A stretch of DNA of 64,000 nt from Chitinophaga sp. H8 (GTDB taxonomy: Bacteria > Bacteroidota > Bacteroidia > Chitinophagales > Chitinophagaceae): the NCBI RefSeq assembly GCF_040567655.1, contig NZ_JBEXAC010000001.1:2542001-2606000 (forward strand), in the 5' to 3' direction. This document shows positions 1 through 9,214 of this stretch, piece after piece (positions within the stretch are counted from its first letter, which is position 1; the number at the start of each line of letters is the position of its first letter). The notes under the pieces were generated by a model that searched no databases, was not told where the DNA came from, and saw only the letters and a list, made by a program, of their open reading frames with translations. Position numbers and translations under genes: made by a program.

Positions 1-986
1 TGCACACGATACAGTTCTGCATCGAGGTTCAGGGTAAGGCGGTCGTTCACTTTATAGCTGAAACTTGGTGCCAGTGCTATATTACGGCTTCCACCATAGG
101 ATTGAAAGCTATGCTCCGTGTGTGCGGCGGCGTTTACACGCATCAGCAAAGAGTGATCGCTGTTCAGCGGGGTATTGATATCGGCAGTAAGCCTGTTCAG
201 TCCCCATTGGCCAGTAGTATAGGTGATCTCCCCTTTTACCGCATCAAACGGCTTTTTAGTAACAAGGTTAGAGAATCCGCCAAAGGAAATAAGGCTGGAG
301 CCGAATAAGGTACCAGAAGGCCCCTTCAGCACTTCCACCCGCTCCACATTCACGGGGTCTATACCACCGGATTGCAGTGCGGCCATGCCGTTACGGATCT
401 GGCTCGTAACCCAGAATCCACGAAGGATCTGGTAGGTAATGCCGTTGTTGACACCGCCCACGCTTACGGCCCCACCAGGAATATTACGCAGGGCAGCCTT
501 GTAATCCACCGTCATTTGTTCCTGCATCAGCTCTTTTGAGATCACGTTGTACACCTGTGGGTTCTCCAGGTTCTTGATAGGCAGGCGGGCTACATAGCCG
601 CTCTCCTTATTGGCAAAGCGATTCTGGTTGCCGGTTATAATCACTTCCTTCAACTCCTTGTCGTTGGCTTTCAACTGAAAAGTCAGTGTTACTGTTTCAT
701 TAGCCTCCACGGTGATCTGTTGCCGGATTGGCTCATGTCCCAGCAGCATGACCTGTATGGTGTAATTGCCAGGCTTTACCTTCCGGATTACAAACTCACC
801 CCGCTCGTTTGTTACAGCACGCCTGCCATTATCGCCCAACTGAACAGACACCTGCGCCGCAGGCTGATTATCGGTAGTAACAACGGTGCCTTTTACAATA
901 CCAAAGCCGTCCGGCTCTTCTATATTCACAGCCCAGGAAAGCAGTGGTAACAAAAGGCCTGCTAAAAGTATAAAGATGTATTTCAT
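1..986 (-). CDS. TonB-dependent siderophore-type receptor, N-terminal part (cut by window edge)
   Basis: The frame is open from the ATG at 984-986 to the window edge, giving about 328 residues. They start with a signal peptide (MKYIFILLAGLLLPLLSWA). A carboxypeptidase-regulatory-like beta-sandwich follows (residues about 28-105, with the GTVVTTDNQPA and TNERGEFVIRKVKPG signatures). The TonB plug comes next, with NPQVYNVISKELM, VERVEVLKGPSGTLFG and GGFSNLVTKKP, which are typical of FhuA/FecA-like siderophore receptors, and then the first barrel strands. The protein would import a TonB-dependent ligand, probably an iron chelate, across the outer membrane. It is separated from the PUL by a strong terminator and has its own upstream repeat, so it is probably a separate transcription unit. 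The ligand cannot be read from this fragment. Confidence 0.9.
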   Translation of the reverse strand, partial: MKYIFILLAGLLLPLLSWAVNIEEPDGFGIVKGTVVTTDNQPAAQVSVQLGDNGRRAVTNERGEFVIRKVKPGNYTIQVMLLGHEPIRQQITVEANETVTLTFQLKANDKELKEVIITGNQNRFANKESGYVARLPIKNLENPQVYNVISKELMQEQMTVDYKAALRNIPGGAVSVGGVNNGITYQILRGFWVTSQIRNGMAALQSGGIDPVNVERVEVLKGPSGTLFGSSLISFGGFSNLVTKKPFDAVKGEITYTTGQWGLNRLTADINTPLNSDHSLLMRVNAAAHTEHSFQSYGGSRNIALAPSFSYKVNDRLTLNLDAELYRV

Positions 987-1032
987 GCGGAAATTTTTTG
1001 CAAAACTCTAACATATTGCATGGCGTAGGTTC

Positions 1033-1066
1033 CGCAATCAGGAATTTGATTTACGCAATCAGGAAT
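1033..1066 (-). promoter_or_regulatory. Direct repeat, candidate AraC-type operator of the receptor gene
   Basis: The 13-mer CGCAATCAGGAAT (plus-strand reading) occurs at 1033-1045 and again at 1054-1066, a period of 21 bp, about two helical turns. The proximal copy ends 46 nt before the receptor start. Direct repeats at 21-bp period are the classical arrangement of AraC-family half-sites, and AraC-type regulators commonly control siderophore receptors. No convincing TAnnTTTG box was found between the repeat and the gene. The regulator itself is not identified. Confidence 0.45.
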
Positions 1067-1121
1067 GTTTTTAGCAGGATAGGGTTCACAGGAGTTTATC
1101 AGGTCATGAGCACCTCCGCAT

Positions 1122-1162
1122 AAAATAACAAAGGCCACTCAATGAGTGGCCTTTGTTATTTT
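1122..1162 (-). terminator. Terminator at the end of the PUL, overlapping the GH95 stop
   Basis: A perfect 20-bp inverted repeat (1122-1141 and 1143-1162) includes the GGCCACTC/GAGTGGCC core. In the minus direction it ends in TTATTTTA. The last codon of the GH95 gene lies at its upstream edge. Both flanks are A/T rich, so it may also stop plus-strand transcription. It marks the end of the long minus-strand gene cluster. Confidence 0.85.
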
Positions 1163-3629
1163 ACAAGCCCTCAAAAGTATACTGCTCCCCTGGTTTTGTA
1201 TCAAAATCGTAAAAGTAACTTTCCTGCAGTGTTACTTTTTCCAGGTGTACCTTATCAGCTATTAACGGCGTTTTAATATCGGGCACTTCATAAAATGGGT
1301 TAGGATTCTTTCCCTGTGCGGTTTTGAATAGCCCATTTGCTCCTTTTAGTTTATTATAGACCCGGATCCTGCAATTTCCACCCAGCGCTGAATAGATCGT
1401 CAGTTTGTGAAGCTTCCCGTCTCGCCAGGTTACATCTACTTTAAATCCACCCCTTGCCAATAATCCTTCCACGCTGCCATTTAGCCATCTGTCGGGTAGC
1501 GCGGGCAGCATAAATAAAAAACCATCATGGCTTTGTAACAGCATTTCCGCCACCCCCGCAGTATAACCAAAATTACCGTCTATCTGAAATGGAGGATGTG
1601 CGTCGAACATATTCGGATAAGTACCTCCACGCCGGCGCCCATGCTCATCGATAGTGGGTTTTAACTGATCCCCGATAAGCTTCAATACATGATTACCATC
1701 TAACAGTCGTGCCCAAAGGTTTATTTTCCATGCCATAGACCAGCCGGTAGATTCATCCCCCCGATACAACAGCGATTTTTTTGCGGCTTCAAACAACTCT
1801 GGTGTTCTGAAGGGAGATATCTGATCACTTGGATATAACCCATACAAGTGCGAAACATGCCTGTGATGATCGGTAGAATCGTCCCAATCTTTTATCCATT
1901 CCTGTAACTGGCCGTACTGGCCAATCTGCATAGGAGGTAACCGGGACCGCATTTGTTGCAGGGTATCGGCAAACAATTTATCCCTGCCCAAAATACGGGA
2001 GGCTTTGATTACTTCTGAAAAAAGGTCAAATACAATCTGGTTATCCATTGTTGCACCAGCTGTAACAGAAACCCCTTTTTGATAAGCATGTTCCGGAGAA
2101 TTAGAGGGGCTTACTACCAACCAATGATGTTCCGGTTCTTCCTGAAGTTGATCAACAAAATAAGTGGCGGCTTCTTTTATAAATGGATATATTTTTTGCA
2201 AATATTTTTTATTACCAGTAAAGAGATAATGTTGCCAAAGTGGCTGGCACAGCCATGCTCCACCTGATGCCCACATGCCGGGAAAGCCGCCATCCACAAC
2301 GCCTGTGATCCGCCAAAGATCTGTATTATGATGCAGCATCCATCCTCTTGCCCCATACATTTTTTGCGCGCTCTCCCTACCGGTAACAGACAGGTCCTGT
2401 ACCATGCGTGTAAGCGGTTCTATCAGTTCTGAAAGATTGGTCACTTCTGCCGGCCAATAATTCATTTCTGTATTTATGTTGATGGTGTATTTACTATCCC
2501 ATGGCGGACGCACCTTATCATTCCATATCCCTTGCAAAGTAGGCGGTTGTCCTCCCGGCTGTGAACTGCTTATCAGCAAGTACCTGCCAAACTGGAAATA
2601 TAAAGCGGCCAATTGCGGATCGTCTCCTTTTTTAAAGTCACGGATCCTCATATCTATTGGATTCTTCACAGAGTCTGTTACACCAAGATCAATACGTACA
2701 CGGTCATAATATTTCTGATAAGCCGCGATGTGATCATTGAGCAGATGGTCATACCTTTTATTCCAGGCTCCATTTAAATATTCCGCTGCCTGCCGCATTT
2801 CGTTACCCGTCAGATCATTATAACTTCTGAAGTTAGTGGCTATGGATATATAAATTGTAGCAGTATCCGCCTCCTTTATGACAACGCTGCTATCCGTTAC
2901 TGTATTTTTACCACCCGATGTTTTAACCCTGACCTGTGCACTGAATTTTACTTTCCCGGCCTGCCCTTCAAGGTCACCGGAAACACCTGAAAGCACTAAT
3001 TCATTTTTCTTTGTGGTATTGACCTGGTGTTTTTGAGGGCTGTTCATCCTGAGTTGACAGGTGATCATACCCGGCTTGTCCGCAGTAAGGCGCATAACGA
3101 TAACCTGGTCGGGGAAAGAAGAAAATATTTCTCTTTTGAATCCAACATCTCTTACCTTATACCTTACCGAAGCCACCGCTTTAGAAATATCCAATGCTCT
3201 TGTATAGTCATGAAATTTTTCATGACCTGGGAAATTGACTAAAAGATCTCCCACCGGCTGGTAAGCCATGCCATTATTGGAGTTACCTTGTACCATCTTA
3301 TTGGTCAGGTCCTGTGCTTCCTTGTATTTCTTTTCGAAAAGCAACTTACGGATAACGGGTATGACGTTCCGCATGTCGGGCTTTATGTTATTATTCGGTC
3401 CCCCTGACCAAACCGTTTCTTCATTTAACTGAATATTGGCTTCCCCTGGATTACCAAAAACCATCGCTCCTAAACGTCCGTTGCCGATGGGAAGTGCTTC
3501 GTTCCAGTTTTCAGCAGGCTGACGATACCAAAGGGTATAGTCATTATATACTGGCACTGATTGCTGTTGCGAAAAACTGCTAAGAGGCAGGAGAAATAGC
3601 ACCGTTAAAAACAGTAAATTTATTTTCAT
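1161..3629 (-). CDS. GH95 family alpha-L-fucosidase (or alpha-L-galactosidase), secreted
   Basis: The protein is about 822 residues from the ATG at 3629. This start was chosen because it opens directly into a signal peptide (MKINLLFLTVLFLLPLSSFS); an upstream in-frame extension to 3665 lacks such a feature. GH95 landmarks are clear: WNEALPIGNGRLGAMVFG and LNEETVWSGG near the N terminus, NTEMNYWPAEVTNL in the middle, and HRHVSHLYGLYPSDQI and DGNFGYTAGVAEMLLQS towards the C terminus. The family hydrolyses alpha-1,2-linked L-fucose (some members L-galactose) with inversion. It is the last gene of the PUL and works with the GH29 enzyme of the same cluster in removing fucose caps in the periplasm or at the cell surface. 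Confidence 0.93.
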   Translation of the reverse strand: MKINLLFLTVLFLLPLSSFSQQQSVPVYNDYTLWYRQPAENWNEALPIGNGRLGAMVFGNPGEANIQLNEETVWSGGPNNNIKPDMRNVIPVIRKLLFEKKYKEAQDLTNKMVQGNSNNGMAYQPVGDLLVNFPGHEKFHDYTRALDISKAVASVRYKVRDVGFKREIFSSFPDQVIVMRLTADKPGMITCQLRMNSPQKHQVNTTKKNELVLSGVSGDLEGQAGKVKFSAQVRVKTSGGKNTVTDSSVVIKEADTATIYISIATNFRSYNDLTGNEMRQAAEYLNGAWNKRYDHLLNDHIAAYQKYYDRVRIDLGVTDSVKNPIDMRIRDFKKGDDPQLAALYFQFGRYLLISSSQPGGQPPTLQGIWNDKVRPPWDSKYTININTEMNYWPAEVTNLSELIEPLTRMVQDLSVTGRESAQKMYGARGWMLHHNTDLWRITGVVDGGFPGMWASGGAWLCQPLWQHYLFTGNKKYLQKIYPFIKEAATYFVDQLQEEPEHHWLVVSPSNSPEHAYQKGVSVTAGATMDNQIVFDLFSEVIKASRILGRDKLFADTLQQMRSRLPPMQIGQYGQLQEWIKDWDDSTDHHRHVSHLYGLYPSDQISPFRTPELFEAAKKSLLYRGDESTGWSMAWKINLWARLLDGNHVLKLIGDQLKPTIDEHGRRRGGTYPNMFDAHPPFQIDGNFGYTAGVAEMLLQSHDGFLFMLPALPDRWLNGSVEGLLARGGFKVDVTWRDGKLHKLTIYSALGGNCRIRVYNKLKGANGLFKTAQGKNPNPFYEVPDIKTPLIADKVHLEKVTLQESYFYDFDTKPGEQYTFEGL

Positions 3630-3696
3630 CCGTAAACAATTGTGCTGAATAAATAAGTTTATCATAATCCGCTGTAACCAGGATTATCCCGGTATA

Positions 3697-4410
3697 TTAT
3701 TCAAACCATTTCATGATTTCGTTGGCAATAACTTCATGTCCTTTCTCATTAGGATGATTATATTGCGCCATATAGCTATGCAGATCTTTACCTGATTTCG
3801 CAAGGTCTGCAAATGCTGTATAGCTGTTTACCAACCCAATATGATATTTCTCTGCCAGTACAATCAACTGGTTGGTATATTGTTCCAATATATTGCCAAC
3901 CGCAGTGATGTCTACCTTCAAGTCAGGAGAGGGGGTGATCAATATTACTTTGATATGTTTTCTCAATGCCATTCTTATCATCTTTTCAGTTGCCTCTTTT
4001 GTTTTTTCCAGGCCGATTCTTCTGTCATTCAATGCATAGTCAATAAAAAGTACGTCAGGCTTATGTGGTAAGACCTCGCTTTTAAAGCGCTTTTCACCTT
4101 GTATTGAATTTTCCCCACCAATAGCGGTGGTGATAGCATTGGCAACCGAATAAGGATAATGTCTTTGTAATTTAATAAACGTAAGAAACGGATACGCCTG
4201 CGGCCTGTGTACATACGGCGTGTTCGCATATCCTGCCGGAACAGAGTGCCCGTGAAACACTAAATTGACTGTGCGATTGTCGGGCCATTTTCTATTCAGC
4301 TCCGCTTTAATATCGGCCAGGTAAGTATCCGGATCAGCTTGTCCCATCCCCCTCTCTCCTATTAAACACAGGAGAATAGGAAGAAAAATAGAAAGAAATA
4401 GTTTTCTCAT
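3697..4410 (-). CDS. SGNH/GDSL-type esterase, single domain, altered triad
   Basis: This is a 237-residue secreted protein with signal peptide MRKLFLSIFLPILLCLIGERG. The SGNH block I appears as FHGHSVPAGY (Ser in GHS instead of GDS). A block III-like DYALNDRR and a C-terminal NHPNEKGHEVI are present. In the usual D-x-x-H-P signature the aspartate position is Gln here (QYNHP), so the acidic triad member is missing or lies elsewhere. The family contains O-acetyl esterases and other carbohydrate esterases. Its place between another SGNH gene and GH95 suggests deacetylation of the PUL glycan. Substrate and activity are not proven. Confidence 0.82.
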   Translation of the reverse strand: MRKLFLSIFLPILLCLIGERGMGQADPDTYLADIKAELNRKWPDNRTVNLVFHGHSVPAGYANTPYVHRPQAYPFLTFIKLQRHYPYSVANAITTAIGGENSIQGEKRFKSEVLPHKPDVLFIDYALNDRRIGLEKTKEATEKMIRMALRKHIKVILITPSPDLKVDITAVGNILEQYTNQLIVLAEKYHIGLVNSYTAFADLAKSGKDLHSYMAQYNHPNEKGHEVIANEIMKWFE

Positions 4411-4444
4411 TATAGATTATTTGAACAGTTACATTTTTTATCAG

Positions 4445-6193
4445 TTATTTCCCGATAGTCAGCAAATGGGGCAGTACTGCCTTTGTCAGAATTTGATACC
4501 CTTCCGCACCAGGATGCAATCCATCTGCAAAAAGTGATTCCTGAATTTTTCCTGAAGTATCCAATAGAAGTTTGCCCGGATTTATATAAGGAATGTTTTC
4601 ATTAACACATAGCTCGTTGATTTGCTTATCAAGATCCGCCACCCTTTCCTCTTTTCCACGTCGTGGTAATATACCCACCATCAGCAACCTGGCTGAAGGT
4701 TGCCTTTCCTTCACCCCTTGAAGCAATAACTTTAGACCTGCAATAATCTCTTCGTCCGAATTGATGCCGATATTATTGGTACCGGCCATGATAACCACCT
4801 GTTTTGCATGGTAGCCTTCCAGCTCACCATGATAAACACGCCATAGTATGTTTTCAATGCAATCACCTCCGAAGCCAAAATTATGTACGCCCAGGGGAAC
4901 GAAATATTTTTCCCAGGAATTCTCTCCGCGGTGAATGGTCTTATCCAGTTTTCCGCCCCAGTGCTGAACAATAGAATTGCCTAATAATATGATCTCCGGT
5001 GGATTCTCCTTATTTGCCCGGAGTAAATTCTCGTGGCGTTCATTCCAGTTATAGCTCCTATCTCTAAACTGCCTGCACGGTTGCGTTGTTGTATATTTCC
5101 CTGCCGGTTCACGTAAGATCCGGCGGATCACTTTTTCATAAGCTGCTCCATACAATTCCATTCCGCTTACCTTCGGATGTACCCCATCTATGGCCAGGTT
5201 CTCCTCCTTTATTCCAATGGAATCTGCGGATAAATAGAAAATATTTTTCACCCCGGATGCTTTCAATTGTTCAAAAGCTTCCTGGAATGCTTCATTGGTC
5301 TTTAGGTATTGCCCCTGCCGGGCTCTATTCAATGAAACAGCATGCGCTACGATCAATACCGGCACTCCAGGGCGTTTTTGCCGCAATATTTTCACGGCGG
5401 CGATGAGACTGGTTTTGATTGCCTCTTCCTGACCCAACAGGTTAGGAAAATAATCCAACACATAAATTTTAGCGTCCAGCTCTCCCATCAGATTCATCAC
5501 GGATTCATCCAGTCTACCAGATCCTGCAAACCCAAGATTGATCACCGGTGTTTGAAGTCTGCGTTCCAAAATAGCGGTCCAGGTCAGACCTGACCTTGGA
5601 GCAGCTAGGCCCTGGGTAATAGAGGTACCATAAACAACGATTGGCTTATCCTGGCTTACCGGTAAGGGTGTTAGCTGTGCATTTTCCGGCACACCGATCT
5701 CCAGCCATTTTACCTGGTTGTGGTGCGGCAGGTACAGATGATACTCCCGAAAAAAATCATGTTTCAATGAGGAATACTGGTACTCGATAGTATCACCAAA
5801 ATTGCATTTACCAGAACTCCATTCCCATTGTCCGCTTCTATTCATGGCATACAAATCAAGGCCGCTCATGCCTGTATCCGGCATATGCGCCTTGCTTAGC
5901 TCACGTGATACAGTGTAACGCACACGTATCTCCGGTGACCGGGAATAAAACCTGATCATTAAACCGGTGGATTCCTGAGATTGATACCATACAGACGGGC
6001 TCACCTTTTCTTGTGCCCTCGCTGGTAAGCGATCATAAAATTGCGCCACCTCTTTCGGCCATGCCTGCCCCTGGATCACCGGAAAACTACTCTCCACCGG
6101 ATTCCACCATTTATATGACGTGATTTGCTGGCAAAGAGCTACTTGTACTGACAGCATGGTTATCAGCACAAAAAGACAACATTGTTTCTTCAT
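4445..6193 (-). CDS. Double SGNH hydrolase (two esterase domains in one secreted protein)
   Basis: The protein has 582 residues and signal peptide MKKQCCLFVLITMLSVQVALC. Residues about 25-165 match the small beta-sandwich that precedes some SGNH hydrolases, with the GLDLYAMN (GxDLY) hallmark. Residues about 185-370 form a first SGNH domain (VVYGTSITQG and IDGVHPKVSG). Residues about 385-580 form a second (ILLGNSIVQHWGG, FGFGGDCIENILWR, MAGTNNIG and ADGLHPGAEGY). Both domains keep the Ser and the D-x-x-H pair, so both may be active. Such enzymes usually remove acetyl groups from glycans. Gaps to the neighbours are 34 nt on each side, consistent with one operon. Confidence 0.88.
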   Translation of the reverse strand: MKKQCCLFVLITMLSVQVALCQQITSYKWWNPVESSFPVIQGQAWPKEVAQFYDRLPARAQEKVSPSVWYQSQESTGLMIRFYSRSPEIRVRYTVSRELSKAHMPDTGMSGLDLYAMNRSGQWEWSSGKCNFGDTIEYQYSSLKHDFFREYHLYLPHHNQVKWLEIGVPENAQLTPLPVSQDKPIVVYGTSITQGLAAPRSGLTWTAILERRLQTPVINLGFAGSGRLDESVMNLMGELDAKIYVLDYFPNLLGQEEAIKTSLIAAVKILRQKRPGVPVLIVAHAVSLNRARQGQYLKTNEAFQEAFEQLKASGVKNIFYLSADSIGIKEENLAIDGVHPKVSGMELYGAAYEKVIRRILREPAGKYTTTQPCRQFRDRSYNWNERHENLLRANKENPPEIILLGNSIVQHWGGKLDKTIHRGENSWEKYFVPLGVHNFGFGGDCIENILWRVYHGELEGYHAKQVVIMAGTNNIGINSDEEIIAGLKLLLQGVKERQPSARLLMVGILPRRGKEERVADLDKQINELCVNENIPYINPGKLLLDTSGKIQESLFADGLHPGAEGYQILTKAVLPHLLTIGK

Positions 6194-6227
6194 TTATACT
6201 TTATTTGAGCACAGGTGGTTTATACTA

Positions 6228-7694
6228 TTACGGCAGTACATTTGTGACCTCCATAGATGTCATCTTTACAGGATATCCCCATCCGGCTTTGTCCAGATCA
6301 CAAAAATCACCCAACCGCTTCATCGATACAGATAACAGGGATGTCATAGATTTTACCTTATTTTGATATTGTTGCTCATTTGCCAGGTTATGCATTTCCC
6401 ACGGATCTTTATTAAGATCAAAAAGTTGTATCGGATGTTGCCCATTCACATTGTAACATGCGAGTTTGAAACCCTCTTTCACAACAGCACGTTGCAGGTT
6501 TGAATAAGCAAAGAATACCTGGTCGCGTCCTTTAAAAAATCCTTTATCAAAGGCTGTTTTCAGAGACATTCCTTCTACAGTTGCCGGTACAGGTATCTGG
6601 GTCATATCGCATAAAGTGGGATAAATATCATTTAAATAAACATATGCATTTACCCGCTTGTCTTTCGGTATCCCCGGACCTGCGAATACCAATGGTACAC
6701 GTATAGCAGATTCATAAGGGTTTTGTTTCCCCAGCAGCCCATGTTGCCCCACAGCCAAACCATTATCGCCTGCAAAAACGATCACCGTATTCTTATCTCT
6801 CCCAGTTTGTTTTAATTCGTTCAGGATTCTGCCTATCTGATAATCTACTTCACTGATCATGGCATAATATTTTGCGATCTCTCTTTTTACCGTTTCTTTT
6901 GTTCTTGGAACAGGTAAAAGCATTTCATCTCTTATATACAATTCCCCATTATCGAAAGGGTGTACAGGTAAGTAGTTAGCCGGTAATGAAATGTCGTCAG
7001 TATGGTAATTATGGCCATACCAGGTAGGAGCCGTCCGTGGATCATGCGGTGAAGTGAAAGCCACATACATCAGGAAAGGCTGTTGTTGGTGTTGCTGGCT
7101 TTTCAAAAAATCAACGGCGGCATCTGCAAAATAAACGGAAGAAAAATCATCTCCCCAAAACGGTTCATCATATTGCCCGCTACTATCGTAATGATGCAGG
7201 TGAGGACGGTATTGTCCACCGGCATCAGGTGGATACATTCCGCCGAAAAAAATATTTTCCGCGGTGGAAAAGGATCGTTTAAAAGACGCTTTATCCTGGT
7301 GCCATTTTCCTGTCTCAAAGGTAGTATAGCCATTAACACGGAATAATTCAGGGAAGGTAGTATCTGATGCCGGAATATATGCTCCTGCTTTATGCAACCG
7401 GAACAAGCTTCTGCTGGTGAGGATCATATTCCTGCTAGGGCTGCATATGGCTCCTGTTAATCCTCCCATGATATGCGCCTGGGTAAAAGTGGTCCCTTCT
7501 TTTACCAGCTTATCCATGTTAGGGGTTACTATTTCCTTGTTTCCCAGGGCATGAATAGTATTAAAAGTCTGATCATCGGTTAATATGAAAAGAATATTTG
7601 GCTTATCAGCAACACGGGTCTGCGCTTGCAGCCCTATTTTATTACCCGCAACAGCTACTCCAAAAAGCATAGCAACGAAAAACGTTTTCTTCAT
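6228..7694 (-). CDS. Type I (formylglycine) sulfatase, CSPSR motif
   Basis: The protein has 488 residues with a signal peptide of about 25 residues. The sulfatase fold is shown by PNILFILTDDQ (metal-binding Asp pair near residue 40), the modification motif CSPSR at residues 84-88, TGKWHQD, and DNGLAVGQHGLLGKQNPYESAIRVPL, which carries the late Asp-Asn metal ligands and active-site His/Lys. The Cys must be oxidised to formylglycine by a maturase (FGE or anSME), and none is encoded in this window. It removes sulfate esters from a sugar; the sulfate position cannot be assigned by eye. It lies 26 nt after a second, dissimilar sulfatase, so the two probably act on different sulfate positions. Confidence 0.93.
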   Translation of the reverse strand: MKKTFFVAMLFGVAVAGNKIGLQAQTRVADKPNILFILTDDQTFNTIHALGNKEIVTPNMDKLVKEGTTFTQAHIMGGLTGAICSPSRNMILTSRSLFRLHKAGAYIPASDTTFPELFRVNGYTTFETGKWHQDKASFKRSFSTAENIFFGGMYPPDAGGQYRPHLHHYDSSGQYDEPFWGDDFSSVYFADAAVDFLKSQQHQQQPFLMYVAFTSPHDPRTAPTWYGHNYHTDDISLPANYLPVHPFDNGELYIRDEMLLPVPRTKETVKREIAKYYAMISEVDYQIGRILNELKQTGRDKNTVIVFAGDNGLAVGQHGLLGKQNPYESAIRVPLVFAGPGIPKDKRVNAYVYLNDIYPTLCDMTQIPVPATVEGMSLKTAFDKGFFKGRDQVFFAYSNLQRAVVKEGFKLACYNVNGQHPIQLFDLNKDPWEMHNLANEQQYQNKVKSMTSLLSVSMKRLGDFCDLDKAGWGYPVKMTSMEVTNVLP

Positions 7695-7720
7695 AATGGT
7701 TCTTTTTGAATAACTATCTG

Positions 7721-9175
7721 TTATAGCTTTCCGGGGGATCGTCTGTTTTTTCCCGGCCTGTTAGTACGATCGTCTCCCAAATCTTCACGCGCCTGTTCTA
7801 CCAGTTTCTGTAATCGTTTTACAACATCGGGATTTTGTTCTTTCACATCATATCTTTCTCCCGGATCGCGACGCAGATCATACAGTGCGAGATCTGTGGA
7901 ATCTGTACGTGCTTTTCCCGGCCATGCATCCTTCCCCGGCACTCCGCCTACAAAAGATGGATAGCGATGTGGTAATACTAATTTCCAGGGACCTTGTCTT
8001 ACAGCTTCCAGGCTGTTCTTATTGATATAATAATATAAATGATCACGCGGGTTTGCATTTTCGTCGCCCTTTAATAAGGATAAAAAATCAATACCGTCAA
8101 TTTTACGGGAAGGTAACGGAGCACCGGTTATGGTAGCCAGAGTAGGCAGGATATCTATATTCGCAGCCAGCTTATTACAAACAGTACCTGCGGGGATTAC
8201 ACCCGGCCAACTCATAATAGCAGGTTCCTTCTGCCCGCCATCCCAGGTAGTACCTTTGCCTTCCCTCAAACCGCCTGCTGAACCGGCATGGTTGCCAAAA
8301 ACCAGCCAGGGACCATTATCAGCGGTAAAAATAAATAAGGTGTTTTTTTCCAGTCCATTTTCTTTCAATACTTTCATTACTTCTCCTACTGACCAGTCTA
8401 TTTCCATCATTACATCACCAAACAATCCCTGTTTACTTTTTCCTTTGAACTTATCAGATACCGCGAGCGGCACATGCACCATAGAATGCGCCAGATAAAG
8501 AAAGAAAGGTTGGTGCTTATGCTGACTTATAAAACTGACAGCCTTTTGCGTATACCAGGTGGTAAGCATACTCTGGTCCTGCATAGTATGGACGTAACGG
8601 ATTGGATAGTTTCCTTCTATGACAGGAAGCGGCGGAAAACGTCCTCTCCACTTGGTAGTATCATTAAAAGGTTTCCCATCATAATCTACAGGCCACATAT
8701 CATTAGAATATGGTAATCCGAAATAATAGTCGAAACCATGTTGCAAGGGCAGGAACTTTTGTGCATCTCCCAGGTGCCATTTACCAACAATACCTGTGAA
8801 ATATCCCCTCTTCTTCAACATACTGGCAATGGTTTCTTCCTGATCACTCAGCCCGATATTGGAATTAGGAAACAAGGCATCATGAATGCCGATACGATTG
8901 GGATAACATCCTGTCAGGATAGCCGCTCTGGAGGCACTGCAGATAGGTTGCGCTGAATAAAAATTGGTAAAGCGCATTCCCGTTGCTGTCAGCTTATCTA
9001 TGTTGGGAGTGATATAATCAATTCCACCATAAGCAGCTACATCGCCATAGCCCATATCGTCCATATAAATAATGACAATGTTAGGCCGTGATGTATTTTG
9101 TTGGGCAACACAATGAGTAGTAGCCCCGGCAAGAACAAGGGCCGCCAATCTGCTAAATAAAAATGATCTTTTCAT
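7721..9175 (-). CDS. Type I (formylglycine) sulfatase, CSASR motif
   Basis: This is a 484-residue secreted arylsulfatase-type protein with signal peptide MKRSFLFSRLAALVLAGATTHCVA. Motifs are NIVIIYMDDMGYGD (metal ligands), CSASR at residues 79-83 followed by AAILTG (formylglycine signature), GKWHLGD, and TADNGPW followed by a GTTWDGG loop. The chain ends in a basic segment (NRPGKNRRSPGKL). CxASR is a less common variant of CxPSR but is still read by maturases. It is co-transcribed with the GH97 gene upstream (39-nt gap or less) and the sulfatase downstream. It is expected to strip sulfate groups so the exo-glycosidases can proceed; its regiospecificity is unknown. Confidence 0.93.
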   Translation of the reverse strand: MKRSFLFSRLAALVLAGATTHCVAQQNTSRPNIVIIYMDDMGYGDVAAYGGIDYITPNIDKLTATGMRFTNFYSAQPICSASRAAILTGCYPNRIGIHDALFPNSNIGLSDQEETIASMLKKRGYFTGIVGKWHLGDAQKFLPLQHGFDYYFGLPYSNDMWPVDYDGKPFNDTTKWRGRFPPLPVIEGNYPIRYVHTMQDQSMLTTWYTQKAVSFISQHKHQPFFLYLAHSMVHVPLAVSDKFKGKSKQGLFGDVMMEIDWSVGEVMKVLKENGLEKNTLFIFTADNGPWLVFGNHAGSAGGLREGKGTTWDGGQKEPAIMSWPGVIPAGTVCNKLAANIDILPTLATITGAPLPSRKIDGIDFLSLLKGDENANPRDHLYYYINKNSLEAVRQGPWKLVLPHRYPSFVGGVPGKDAWPGKARTDSTDLALYDLRRDPGERYDVKEQNPDVVKRLQKLVEQAREDLGDDRTNRPGKNRRSPGKL

Positions 9176-9214
9176 AACAACATTTTTAGTCGCTTATTTA
9201 TCGTATCCGACAAT

